Source of the DNA: Marinilabiliaceae bacterium ANBcel2 | Lineage (GTDB): Bacteria; Bacteroidota; Bacteroidia; Bacteroidales; Marinilabiliaceae | Direction: 5' to 3' | DNA length: 64,000 nt | Assembly (NCBI GenBank): GCA_029688995.1 | Contig: JARULA010000002.1 | Coordinates: 124,001 to 188,000, forward strand | Shown: piece by piece, positions 54,501 to 62,870 of the stretch | Layout of the letters: each line of letters starts with the position of its first letter | Numbering within the stretch: the stretch's first letter is position 1 | The notes under the pieces: generated by a model | What the model was told of the DNA's origin: nothing | Databases searched by the model: none | The model's input: only the letters and a program-made list of their open reading frames with translations | Translations under genes and position numbers: made by a program

Positions 54501-55616
54501 ATGGCTGGAATATATATACATATCCCTTTTTGTTTTTCCAAATGTAGTTATTGTGACTTTTACTCAATTGTTGGTTATACTAAACATGACAAATTTTTTG
54601 ATTGTTTGTTTAAAGAGATAGATCTGCGTAAAAATGAGTTTAAATATAATATTGACACTATTTATTTTGGTGGTGGTACTCCTTCATTTGTTTCAATTGA
54701 TTTTATATCTCAAATATTAAATAAAATTTTTAATGACTTTTCTATATCTACAAATTGTGAAATTACTCTTGAGGCAAATCCAGATGATTTAAATTCTAAC
54801 TTTTTAAAAAACCTTTTATTATCAGGGGTTAATAGATTAAGTATTGGAGTTCAAAGTTTTATTGATGAGGATCTAATTTTTATGGATCGTCGTCATAACT
54901 CAAAAACTATATTTAATGTTTTGAGTAATTGTGATAGTTTGGGTTTTAATAATATAAGTATTGATTTTATATATGGTCTTCCATGGAGTTCAATTGACTC
55001 TTTTTATTATAATCTTAGGCAGTTAGAGAAAATTAATTTTACTCACCTATCTGCTTATCATCTCTCTTTTGAGGAGAATACCCCTTTTTATAATAAAATG
55101 GTAAAGGGTGAAATTGTTGAGAATAGTGAGGATAATAGTTTTGAGCAGTATAAACTTTTATGCTCTTTTGTATCTGATCTTGATATGAATCATTATGAGA
55201 TATCAAATTTTGCACGTAAAGGATTTGAATCGAAACACAACTCATCTTATTGGCAATATAAACCATATTTAGGTTTGGGCCCCGGTGCTCACTCATATTA
55301 TAATAATTGTCGATTTATAAATGTTACCGATATTTATAAGTATGTATCAGGCGATTTTAATCAAATAAGAGAAGTGGAATTTTTAGATATAGATAGTAAA
55401 TTTAATGAGTACATTATGTTATCGTTACGAACATATAATGGAATCTCATTAGATTATTGTAAATATAATTTTGGTGATTATTACAACTATTTAATTAAGA
55501 AAATTGATAAGTGGAATAGAAGCGGTCATTTAATAGTTGATAATAGATTTGTTAGATGTACTCAAGAGAGTTGGTTTATTTCTGATTCAATTATTAAAGA
55601 TTTATTTTATGGCTAA
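54501..55616 (+). CDS. hemW: Radical SAM heme chaperone HemW
   Basis: This 371-residue protein has the radical-SAM cluster motif CFSKCSYCDF (CxxxCxxC) near the N-terminus with an adjacent Phe, then TIYFGGGTPS, LEANPDDL, RLSIGVQSF, SIDFIYGLPW and the C-terminal HemW domain (NSSYWQYKPYLGLGPGAHSY). The CxxxCxxCxF form separates HemW from true coproporphyrinogen dehydrogenase HemN. HemW proteins bind heme and deliver it to target proteins. It overlaps the rhodanese gene by 8 bp. Confidence 0.9.
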   Translation: MAGIYIHIPFCFSKCSYCDFYSIVGYTKHDKFFDCLFKEIDLRKNEFKYNIDTIYFGGGTPSFVSIDFISQILNKIFNDFSISTNCEITLEANPDDLNSNFLKNLLLSGVNRLSIGVQSFIDEDLIFMDRRHNSKTIFNVLSNCDSLGFNNISIDFIYGLPWSSIDSFYYNLRQLEKINFTHLSAYHLSFEENTPFYNKMVKGEIVENSEDNSFEQYKLLCSFVSDLDMNHYEISNFARKGFESKHNSSYWQYKPYLGLGPGAHSYYNNCRFINVTDIYKYVSGDFNQIREVEFLDIDSKFNEYIMLSLRTYNGISLDYCKYNFGDYYNYLIKKIDKWNRSGHLIVDNRFVRCTQESWFISDSIIKDLFYG

Positions 55617-55989
55617 AGTATCTCTTTTTTTTTGTTTAGTAATTTGTTTTTCAAAAGAAGTTGAAAAATTGGATTGTGAATCTTATTATGATTTATTGAA
55701 TAGAGTAGATCAATATATCATTTTGGATACCAGATTAAAAGACCAGTATAATTTTGAACGTATCCCTAGTGCTTATTGGGCTGGTGATAAAGAAACACTT
55801 GATTCAATTGTAAAAAAGTTATCTTTGCAAACCAATATTTTTATCTATTGTGATTATGGAGATCGTACAGTAGAGGTATATGAAATTTTAAGGGATAACT
55901 ATGGATTTGAAAATATTTATGATTTAGATAAAGGGTTTGAAGAATGGAAATATCAAAATTATCCTGTTGACACTCTTCTCATAGAGTAA
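55609..55989 (+). CDS. Exported rhodanese-like domain protein
   Basis: This 126-residue protein has a short signal peptide or anchor (MAKVSLFFCLVICFS) and one rhodanese domain. The active-site loop IYCDYGDRT keeps the catalytic Cys, so sulfur transfer or a redox role is possible; DTRLKDQYNFERIPSAYW is the N-terminal family motif. A longer frame starts at 55537 inside hemW; the ATG at 55609 gives a proper signal sequence and an 8-bp coupling overlap. Exported single-domain rhodaneses are common in Bacteroidota, but their substrates are unknown. Confidence 0.8.
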   Translation: MAKVSLFFCLVICFSKEVEKLDCESYYDLLNRVDQYIILDTRLKDQYNFERIPSAYWAGDKETLDSIVKKLSLQTNIFIYCDYGDRTVEVYEILRDNYGFENIYDLDKGFEEWKYQNYPVDTLLIE

Positions 55990-56038
55990 TCTCTTTTTGT
56001 AGATAATTTTTTTGTATCGTTTCAATTATATTGTTTTA

Positions 56039-56893
56039 ATGAAAAAAAATAGTCCCATATATATTACCTGGCTTTCTGTTTTTTTTAATATTTTTTTATT
56101 TATAATTAAGCTTTGGGCAGGTTTAATTTCAGGATCTGTTGCTTTATTAGCCGATGCATGGCATACTCTTTCCGATTCAGTATCGTCATTAGCTGTGTTT
56201 ATAGGAATAAAGGTTGCAAAAAAACCTGCCGATAAAAATCACCCATATGGTCATGGTAGAGCTGAGGTTATAGCCTCTTTAGTTGTTGGAATATTATTAG
56301 CTGTTGTAGGTTTTAACTTTTTAGTAGAATCTATAGTGAGATTGAGAAGTCATGAAGTTGCTTATTACGGCAACATTGCCATAATAGTAACTATTATTTC
56401 TATTGTTGTAAAAGAGATTATGGCCAGATACTCTATATATGTTGGTAAATTTTTCAATTACAACTCCTTAGTAGCTGATGGATGGCATCATCGTATCGAT
56501 TCAATAAGTAGTATTATCATTTTATTAGGAATATTTTTAGGTAATTATTTTTGGTGGATTGATGGTGTTTTGGGTATTTTGATTTCGCTTTTTATTTTTT
56601 ATACCACCTGGTATATAATGCGAGATTCATTAAGTGTATTAATTGGTAAAGGAATTGATAAAAGCTTAAAGGAGAAAGTAAAAGGATATGGAAAATTGGT
56701 GATAGAAGATATAGATTTAAAACCTCACCATTTTAAAATTCATCATTATGGTAATCACACCGAATTAAGTTTTCATATTGTTTTGCCCGGAAACTATAGT
56801 CTTTATAAAGCTCATGATATAGCAAAAATGTATGAAGATATGGTAGAAGAGGAATTAGGTATGGTGGTTACAATTCATGTAGATGCCGAATAG
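56039..56893 (+). CDS. Cation diffusion facilitator (CDF) family transporter
   Basis: This 284-residue protein has six membrane segments and both metal-site helices of the CDF family: ALLADAWHTLSDSVSSL (HxxxD) and LVADGWHHRIDSISS (HxxxD). A cytoplasmic C-terminal domain (about 205-284) ends with histidine-rich HHFKIHHYGNHTELSFHIVLPG. CDF proteins export divalent metals such as Zn, Fe or Mn by proton exchange; specificity cannot be fixed. The longest frame starts with TTG at 56012; ATG at 56039 is preferred. A strong terminator lies downstream. Confidence 0.92.
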   Translation: MKKNSPIYITWLSVFFNIFLFIIKLWAGLISGSVALLADAWHTLSDSVSSLAVFIGIKVAKKPADKNHPYGHGRAEVIASLVVGILLAVVGFNFLVESIVRLRSHEVAYYGNIAIIVTIISIVVKEIMARYSIYVGKFFNYNSLVADGWHHRIDSISSIIILLGIFLGNYFWWIDGVLGILISLFIFYTTWYIMRDSLSVLIGKGIDKSLKEKVKGYGKLVIEDIDLKPHHFKIHHYGNHTELSFHIVLPGNYSLYKAHDIAKMYEDMVEEELGMVVTIHVDAE

Positions 56894-57213
56894 CCTGTTT
56901 AAATAAGATCTGTAAACATTGCAATGAAAGGTCCACAAACCCTCTTTTTTTGTTAGGTTTAATAAGAGAGAACCATGATGTATTACTGCATGGTGTGATA
57001 GTAGTAAAAGTAAAGCCACACTTTTGTGACAAAATAACCAAACTCATTTGAATATTAAAAAATGAGATACATAAGGAAAATTAATTACCATATACGCTTA
57101 TATTGATTTGCGGATTTGGAAATAGATCAAGCATATTTAAAACAGAAATAGGAGAAAACAATTTTGTTTTCTCCTATTTCTGTTTTAAATATTTTAACTC
57201 TATTAATTTTTAA
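56894..57213. other. Convergent intergenic region without a gene
   Basis: The first 240 bp show no gene or tRNA; they contain a short hairpin (ACCATG at 56972, CATGGT at 56989). The last part is a very strong inverted repeat that forms a bidirectional terminator. Confidence 0.6.
57133..57192. terminator. Perfect 28-bp inverted repeat, bidirectional terminator
   Basis: Positions 57133-57160 are the exact reverse complement of 57165-57192, with only a 4-nt loop (ATTT). The core arms read AGAAATAGGAG and CTCCTATTTCT, flanked by AAAACA/TGTTTT runs, so each direction ends in a T-rich tract. It lies between the convergent CDF gene and the secreted protein gene. The length and perfection are unusual for a terminator. 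Confidence 0.8.
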
Positions 57214-57669
57214 TTAGAAGCCCATTTCCCCTTCGCTATATTGCTTAACAAGAGAGATAACCGCCTCGGCACACCCTTCTCCTCCACCTCTGAAAGAGAA
57301 AACCAGACTATAAACTTTGGTTGATCGGCATACAAATTCGAAGGAGTCGTAGTGAGTTCCGCCGTCATAATTGCTTACAAGCATATTATCCTCATCGTAT
57401 AGTTGCATAACTATTTTATCTCGATTTGATGGTCCGTCAACCACATTAAAACGATAGTGGTTACGGCTATTCAGTAGTACATTAAATTTTACCTGACCCG
57501 TTTTTCCTCCTCCGTCATCTTTTTCAATGTTTATTGAATAGTCTCTTATATATTGGCTGTTTCCCATTTCATCAAGAGCCTGACGTTTAACTTCTTCTCC
57601 GCATTGGGCAGATGCTGATATATATGCTAGACTGGAAATAAATAATAAACTAAATAATACCCTTTTCAT
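57214..57669 (-). CDS. Hypothetical secreted protein
   Basis: This 151-residue protein has a clear signal peptide (MKRVLFSLLFISSLAYISASA, cleavage near residue 21) and a mature part predicted to be a beta-sandwich with three Cys (about 23, 113 and 132). I do not recognise the family. It is encoded downstream of the Sia-like/ABC module on the same strand, with a 115-bp gap from the lipoprotein gene, and ends at the 28-bp hairpin. It might belong to that module, but the gap leaves this open. Confidence 0.65.
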   Translation of the reverse strand: MKRVLFSLLFISSLAYISASAQCGEEVKRQALDEMGNSQYIRDYSINIEKDDGGGKTGQVKFNVLLNSRNHYRFNVVDGPSNRDKIVMQLYDEDNMLVSNYDGGTHYDSFEFVCRSTKVYSLVFSFRGGGEGCAEAVISLVKQYSEGEMGF

Positions 57670-57784
57670 ATGTATATATTTTTCTTTTTTAGGTCATTTA
57701 ATATTGCCATTAATGATCAATTTTACAACAATTTTATGGCTAAGATTTATAAACATGAATTTAAGAAATATAAAATAAAATAAG

Positions 57785-58708
57785 TTATTCTACAATTTTA
57801 TTTCTTATCCTTTTAATTGTAGCAACAATATTGTCCATATCTTCAGGCGTGTAATCTACTATACTTATTTCATCCTGAACAAAAATTAATCGGCCATCCT
57901 GTTCAATGGTTTCAGGTTCTCCCAGTTGGGTCGTTATAGAAACGTTGCTGTACACTTCTTTTAACTCCCTTATATCTTCAACTAATTCTGCAAAATTTGG
58001 CTCAGATGAGTAGTTATCAAGTATTATTTCCAGTATGTTAATAACATTTTTCTGTTCTGCTATACTATGAGCTATATTTTCATCACCTGTCTGTTCATAT
58101 ACATTTGCAGCAATGTAGAGCCCCTCTATCCATGTTCCTGTAACTATAAGGCTACTTACATTACTTCTGTTTTGATCACGAAGATAGTTGTCCATTTCAT
58201 TAAAGCTTGATATGGACATTTGCATTAGTGAATCCAGATTTGTTGATCCTGAAGCCATTCTTCTTAGTGCATTAAAATCGAAGAATTGTCCTACTCGAAT
58301 TCCTTCTGCAAGTGTTTGTATAGCCATTAAATATCCAACAACGATATTATTTTTATCGAAGGTATTAATATAACCTAAATCAGCACTGTAAACGCCTAAG
58401 TTTAATGCTCTTTTAAAGCTTGTTTGATAACTGTTTGCATTATCTGGATCATTCATTATTCTTTGTGAGAACTCAACCCCCGATCTTTTAAACATATTGG
58501 CCATTTCTACCGGAGAGGAGACATTTCCAATTACTTCGTTCATGATCTCTTCAGACAATTTTAAAGGGGCATCGGAGCTGATAAGAGAGTCGGGAAGCAT
58601 AAGCTGGTCATCATCCTGTTGTCCTGATCTGTCTGAGCAGCCTCCACAGCTGCTTAATAGTTGAAATCCGGCAAATATAAGCAGTACAAAAAATAAATTC
58701 TTTATCAT
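57785..58708 (-). CDS. Hypothetical lipoprotein
   Basis: This 307-residue protein has a lipoprotein signal (FAGFQLLSSCGGCSD, Cys at about 21) and a mainly helical mature domain with an acidic start. A stretch ALNLGVYSADLGYINTFDKNN and later IEGLYIAANVYE are repeated in style, suggesting an all-helical fold. I do not recognise the family with confidence. It follows the TerB-ABC transporter gene by 69 bp on the same strand and probably belongs to the same operon, perhaps as its periplasmic partner. Confidence 0.7.
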   Translation of the reverse strand: MIKNLFFVLLIFAGFQLLSSCGGCSDRSGQQDDDQLMLPDSLISSDAPLKLSEEIMNEVIGNVSSPVEMANMFKRSGVEFSQRIMNDPDNANSYQTSFKRALNLGVYSADLGYINTFDKNNIVVGYLMAIQTLAEGIRVGQFFDFNALRRMASGSTNLDSLMQMSISSFNEMDNYLRDQNRSNVSSLIVTGTWIEGLYIAANVYEQTGDENIAHSIAEQKNVINILEIILDNYSSEPNFAELVEDIRELKEVYSNVSITTQLGEPETIEQDGRLIFVQDEISIVDYTPEDMDNIVATIKRIRNKIVE

Positions 58709-58777
58709 GATTACAATAATTTAAATTTTCTGGTTAAGTAGTTACTCTGTTATTATACTAATTAAATATATAAAAGG

Positions 58778-61700
58778 TTACTTTTTAAATATTTTTATTC
58801 TGCTGCCATAATTGAGAGCTTTAGTTAGCAGGTCGTAATATAATACTATGTAGAGAATGATTGTTAAAACCCATACCATTGCAATATTAAACCATAATGT
58901 TTCAAAATAATTTCCTCCAAAATGTTTTGCTGGAGCAAAAAAATGGGTTCTAAAATCGACAAAATTACCGGGTTCAGGTTTTTGATATATGGGATCGGCC
59001 ATTTGTACCAATTCATTACCCTGACGAACAATTTTATTTCTCTCAAGCTCTCTTCTTACTATTGATGAGATACTCTCATTGTAGTGATCATTTTTAATTC
59101 GGTTGAACCTGTCGGGATCGGCATTTAAATTTGCCGAGATAAACTGATCTTTTTGTGAGTTTGCCTCTCTAAATATTGCTCTGTAATAGGAGCGTAGCTC
59201 GTTTAAATATTGATCTGCCGCATTTGCAGTACTATTATCAAAATCTTCTGCATTTAGGTTTTCCAGATAGTTGAATTCAATGTCAGGAACACGTTTTTTC
59301 TCTTTAGAGAATTCGTTATAGAGTAATTTTAAATCATTTATAAAATCTTTATCATCTCTATTTTTATCATCCAGAATATGTACTGTTACCTGGTCCAAAA
59401 TATGCTTTAATTCGGGGATATAATGTACCTGTTTGAAATCGGCTTTGCTCTCCCTTTTTTCGATTTCAAAATAGTTTCTTTTATAGTTGTTGTGTTTATA
59501 TTGATGCACTATAAGACCTTCGTAAATATATCTTGAAGGCATAAATTCTGCAACTGCAGGAACTTTATCTACGCTGGTAAAATCTTTATTTAATTTGTCA
59601 AAAGTGAACATTGCACCTCCCAATACCATTTGAGGAATCATTACCAGTGGAATCAATATATATATTGTTACTATTGAGTTGAATGATGCCGATAAAATTA
59701 GTCCGAGAATATTAGCAAATGCTGATATTGTAAACAGAGCAAGCCAAAATTCAAAATTCATATTTTGAATACCCAGTATGCTGTTACCTACCCAAACGAA
59801 CAGTAACATTTGAATAGCTGAGATGGTAAAAAGAATTACAATTTTTGAGCCTAAATAACTTGACCGGCTTAATTTCAAAAAGGATTCACGTTTTAATATT
59901 TTGGCATCTTTAAAGATCTCCTCTGCACTTACGATTAATCCAAAAAAGAGTGCTACTACTATTCCCATAAAGATATAGGGGGCAATATTTTCATTTTCGC
60001 GAAATATATATACATCAGATGCAGGGTCGGCAATATATCTTATGAGATAGGCCAGTATAAATCCTAAAAATGGTGCTTCTAACAGATTTAAGAGTATATA
60101 CTGTTTATTACCTATTTTTGAAAAGAAATCTCTAAGAGTATATATTTTAAACTGTTTAAACCATGATGGTATATTCAATGATTTTGGTGGTGGGGTAGTT
60201 ATTGAGTTAACTTTTGGTATTGGATTCTCTTTTTTGAAATTTTCGTGCCACTCTTCGGGTGAAATTTTTCTTTTGTTTGTGTAATTTCCATACTCATCAA
60301 TTACACTGGCATCTATAATATTGAAAATAAGTTCGGGGTTGAGATTGCCACAAGTTGGGCACTCTCCCTGCTCACTGTTAATTTGTGCGTCGAGTTGTTT
60401 AAAGTAGATTAATGATTCTCCGGGGTTACCATAATATACGGGATATCCACCTGTATCCAATATATACATTTTATCAAACATTTTGTATATGTCGGATGAC
60501 GGCTGATGTATTACTACAAATATTAGCTTCCCTTTAAGAGCCAATTCCCTTAAAAGATTCATAACATTTTCTGAATCCCTCGATGATAGTCCGGATGTAG
60601 GTTCATCTACAAATAAAATAGCTGGTTCCCTTATTAATTCTAATGCTATATTTAGACGTTTTCTTTGACCACCGCTTATCATTTTATTTAGGGGAGAGCC
60701 TACCTTTAAATCTTTTCTCTCATATAATCCCAAATTAACAAGAGTGTTGTTAACCAAAGAGTTTATCTCTTCTTCGCTTTTATCTTTGAAGCACAGTTTT
60801 GCATTGTAGTAGAGGTTTTCAAATACTGTAAGCTCTTCAATTAAGAGATCATCCTGGGGGATTAATCCAATAACACCTTCTACTTTCTCTTTTTCGGTGT
60901 GAAGGTTAGCACTATTTATTAATACTTCTCCCTCGGTTGGCGTTTCGGTACCCGAGAGAACATTTAGGAGTGTTGTTTTTCCGGCACCTGATGCACCCAT
61001 AATCCCAATAAGGCGCCCCTGCTCTTCAGCAATATTGATATTGCGTATTCCAATTGTACCGTTTTTAAACTGGTACTTAACATCTTTTACCTCGTAGCTT
61101 ATTTTAGCAGAATCTGCATCAGTTAAAAAGTGGCCTGCTACATCGGTGTAATAGATAGGCTTTCCTTTGGGAACTCTTATAAAACTACCTTTTGGGAATA
61201 GATAAATCCTTTTGGAATTTATTCCCATTCCATTTAAAAATAGCTCTTGATCGCCAGTATAGCGCATAAAATAGAGGTCTGCGCTCTTTACTCTTAAAAT
61301 GATTACAGAGCCATTAAGGCCGTTGGTTAATATATGTTTGTTTTTTCTTTCCTCCTCTTCTGAATCATTGGCAATCATAAAATCGGGATGATTCAGTTTT
61401 TCGGGATCATTATGCAGGCCAAATATCTCTATGGCTGTTTTCTCATTTTCAGATATTTTGAAGACATCAGCAACGGTATTTATAATTGCTATCCGTTGCT
61501 CTGTCATCTTCATATCCATACTAATTAGTTCGTATAAACGAACCAGAACAACAATTTTTTGTTCCCTGTTGAGTTTTCGGTTAATTTTTTTGCAGATGCC
61601 AAGAATTTTCACCGAATCTTTCATTGATGTTAGCTGTACCTTCTTCTCCTCCTTCTCTTTCGCATCTCTTTTTTTTGCATCCGCTGAATGTTTCAAAAAC

Positions 61701-61849
61701 AGATTGAAATACTCCTCTACTGCTTCTGAATTAAGCTGCTGTTTTAAGAATGTACGAACATATTCGGTTTCGTTCGATTCAACTCCACCGTCCTGTTTGG
61801 TTAGCAAGCCAAACAGTTGCATCAATGCTTTTAATATCTCTTCACTCAT
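58778..61849 (-). CDS. ABCG-type ABC transporter fused to an N-terminal TerB-like domain
   Basis: This 1023-residue protein is a half-transporter with extra domains. An all-helical TerB/DjlA-like region spans about 1-145. A small beta region (about 170-245) precedes the ATPase, which has Walker A GASGAGKT (285-292), signature ISGGQRKRLN (391-400) and Walker B AILFVDEPTSGL. A CPTC pair (497-500) links to an ABC-2 membrane domain with helices near 588-606, 625-643, 668-690, 700-722, 728-748 and 990-1010. A long loop (about 780-985) lies before the last helix. It starts 13 bp after the SiaC-like gene, so partner switching may control it. Confidence 0.88.
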   Translation of the reverse strand: MSEEILKALMQLFGLLTKQDGGVESNETEYVRTFLKQQLNSEAVEEYFNLFLKHSADAKKRDAKEKEEKKVQLTSMKDSVKILGICKKINRKLNREQKIVVLVRLYELISMDMKMTEQRIAIINTVADVFKISENEKTAIEIFGLHNDPEKLNHPDFMIANDSEEEERKNKHILTNGLNGSVIILRVKSADLYFMRYTGDQELFLNGMGINSKRIYLFPKGSFIRVPKGKPIYYTDVAGHFLTDADSAKISYEVKDVKYQFKNGTIGIRNINIAEEQGRLIGIMGASGAGKTTLLNVLSGTETPTEGEVLINSANLHTEKEKVEGVIGLIPQDDLLIEELTVFENLYYNAKLCFKDKSEEEINSLVNNTLVNLGLYERKDLKVGSPLNKMISGGQRKRLNIALELIREPAILFVDEPTSGLSSRDSENVMNLLRELALKGKLIFVVIHQPSSDIYKMFDKMYILDTGGYPVYYGNPGESLIYFKQLDAQINSEQGECPTCGNLNPELIFNIIDASVIDEYGNYTNKRKISPEEWHENFKKENPIPKVNSITTPPPKSLNIPSWFKQFKIYTLRDFFSKIGNKQYILLNLLEAPFLGFILAYLIRYIADPASDVYIFRENENIAPYIFMGIVVALFFGLIVSAEEIFKDAKILKRESFLKLSRSSYLGSKIVILFTISAIQMLLFVWVGNSILGIQNMNFEFWLALFTISAFANILGLILSASFNSIVTIYILIPLVMIPQMVLGGAMFTFDKLNKDFTSVDKVPAVAEFMPSRYIYEGLIVHQYKHNNYKRNYFEIEKRESKADFKQVHYIPELKHILDQVTVHILDDKNRDDKDFINDLKLLYNEFSKEKKRVPDIEFNYLENLNAEDFDNSTANAADQYLNELRSYYRAIFREANSQKDQFISANLNADPDRFNRIKNDHYNESISSIVRRELERNKIVRQGNELVQMADPIYQKPEPGNFVDFRTHFFAPAKHFGGNYFETLWFNIAMVWVLTIILYIVLYYDLLTKALNYGSRIKIFKK

Positions 61850-61862
61850 CTGCTATTGTGGG

Positions 61863-62249
61863 TTAGTCTTCGTCGACGTAAGGTAGATAATCAAAAGGTA
61901 TTTCAACTATATCAGAGTACTCTTCTCCTGCTTCAAGCATATCCTCTTCATCCTCTTCGTAATGCCACTTAATAACAACCTCTTTACCATCTTCAACAAT
62001 CTCTTCAAATTTTAAGAGTATATCTAAAATTATTTTTGATGAGGCAGTATTAAAATATTCCAGTTTAAAATTGAACTCTGTTCTGTCATTGGGGTCTTTG
62101 GCATATTCATCAATCCAGTCAAGAATTTGTTCATAAAACTGATTTACATCTTCAGGCAGCGATCTCCCGGATATTTCAAATTGACCGCTATCTTTATCTA
62201 ATATTACGTTAGGGGTATCATCTGTTCCTTTGATGTTAATTACTTCCAT
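61863..62249 (-). CDS. SiaC-like regulatory phosphoprotein (DUF1987)
   Basis: This 128-residue protein matches the SiaC/DUF1987 family: INIKGTDDTPNVILD, FEISGRSLPEDV and FKLEYFNTASSKIILDIL. The probable phosphorylated residue is Thr68 in NTASSK, the same number as in Pseudomonas SiaC. The C-terminus is acidic. In the known system, SiaC is phosphorylated by SiaB, dephosphorylated by SiaA, and in the free form activates a diguanylate cyclase. Here no cyclase is adjacent. It lies 16 bp after the kinase gene and 13 bp before the transporter gene. Confidence 0.88.
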   Translation of the reverse strand: MEVINIKGTDDTPNVILDKDSGQFEISGRSLPEDVNQFYEQILDWIDEYAKDPNDRTEFNFKLEYFNTASSKIILDILLKFEEIVEDGKEVVIKWHYEEDEEDMLEAGEEYSDIVEIPFDYLPYVDED

Positions 62250-62265
62250 AGTAGTTCTCTTTTTT

Positions 62266-62832
62266 TCAGTTTCTTCTAATTGTTGATGTTAAAATAAAGA
62301 AGGATACCTGTTCATTTAACTCTTTAAACTGGTACGATAATTTACTGCCGGTCTTTTTAGCTATATCAATTAGTCCCAATCCGGCACCTCCTTTTTCAGA
62401 CAATGAAGCTTCTCTTATCTGCTGCTTAAACAGATCGGATAATCCCTTTTTATCTAAACTGTTTATTAGCTCAAGAGTTTCTTGAAGTCCTTCAACTCTC
62501 TCGTTTTTGATAATGTTACCGGTTATGATTTTATAAGTATCATCCCCTTTACTCACCATTACAATCCCTCTGCGGTCTTCATCATCTTCACTTAGTCCAT
62601 CAGCATGTTTACTTATATTTTGTAAACATTCAACCATTACATTAAAAACCTTTTTTTGCACTGTATTTGATTCAGCACTTTTTGAAAGGTTTTTTTCTGT
62701 TAATGCTGTAAAAGTTTTTGTAATTTCCTGAGTCACTTCACCCTCATATACAAGACTAATCTCGTTAGTCTTCATTGTTTTATAGAGTTGATAAGCAAAC
62801 TCCAGAAAGTTGTGTTTTTCTTTTTCCATCAT
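62266..62832 (-). CDS. SiaB-like protein kinase (DUF6272)
   Basis: This 188-residue protein is a GHKL-type kinase of the SiaB family. It has an N-box-like VFNVMVECLQNISKHA and a glycine-rich KGGAGLGLIDIAKKTG. It should phosphorylate the SiaC-like protein encoded 16 bp downstream. The longest frame begins with TTG at 62844; the ATG at 62832 is preferred. It follows the PP2C gene by 38 bp. Confidence 0.85.
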   Translation of the reverse strand: MMEKEKHNFLEFAYQLYKTMKTNEISLVYEGEVTQEITKTFTALTEKNLSKSAESNTVQKKVFNVMVECLQNISKHADGLSEDDEDRRGIVMVSKGDDTYKIITGNIIKNERVEGLQETLELINSLDKKGLSDLFKQQIREASLSEKGGAGLGLIDIAKKTGSKLSYQFKELNEQVSFFILTSTIRRN

Positions 62833-62870
62833 ATTTTGGTTCAAATAATCAAAATTTTGTGTAAATATAG

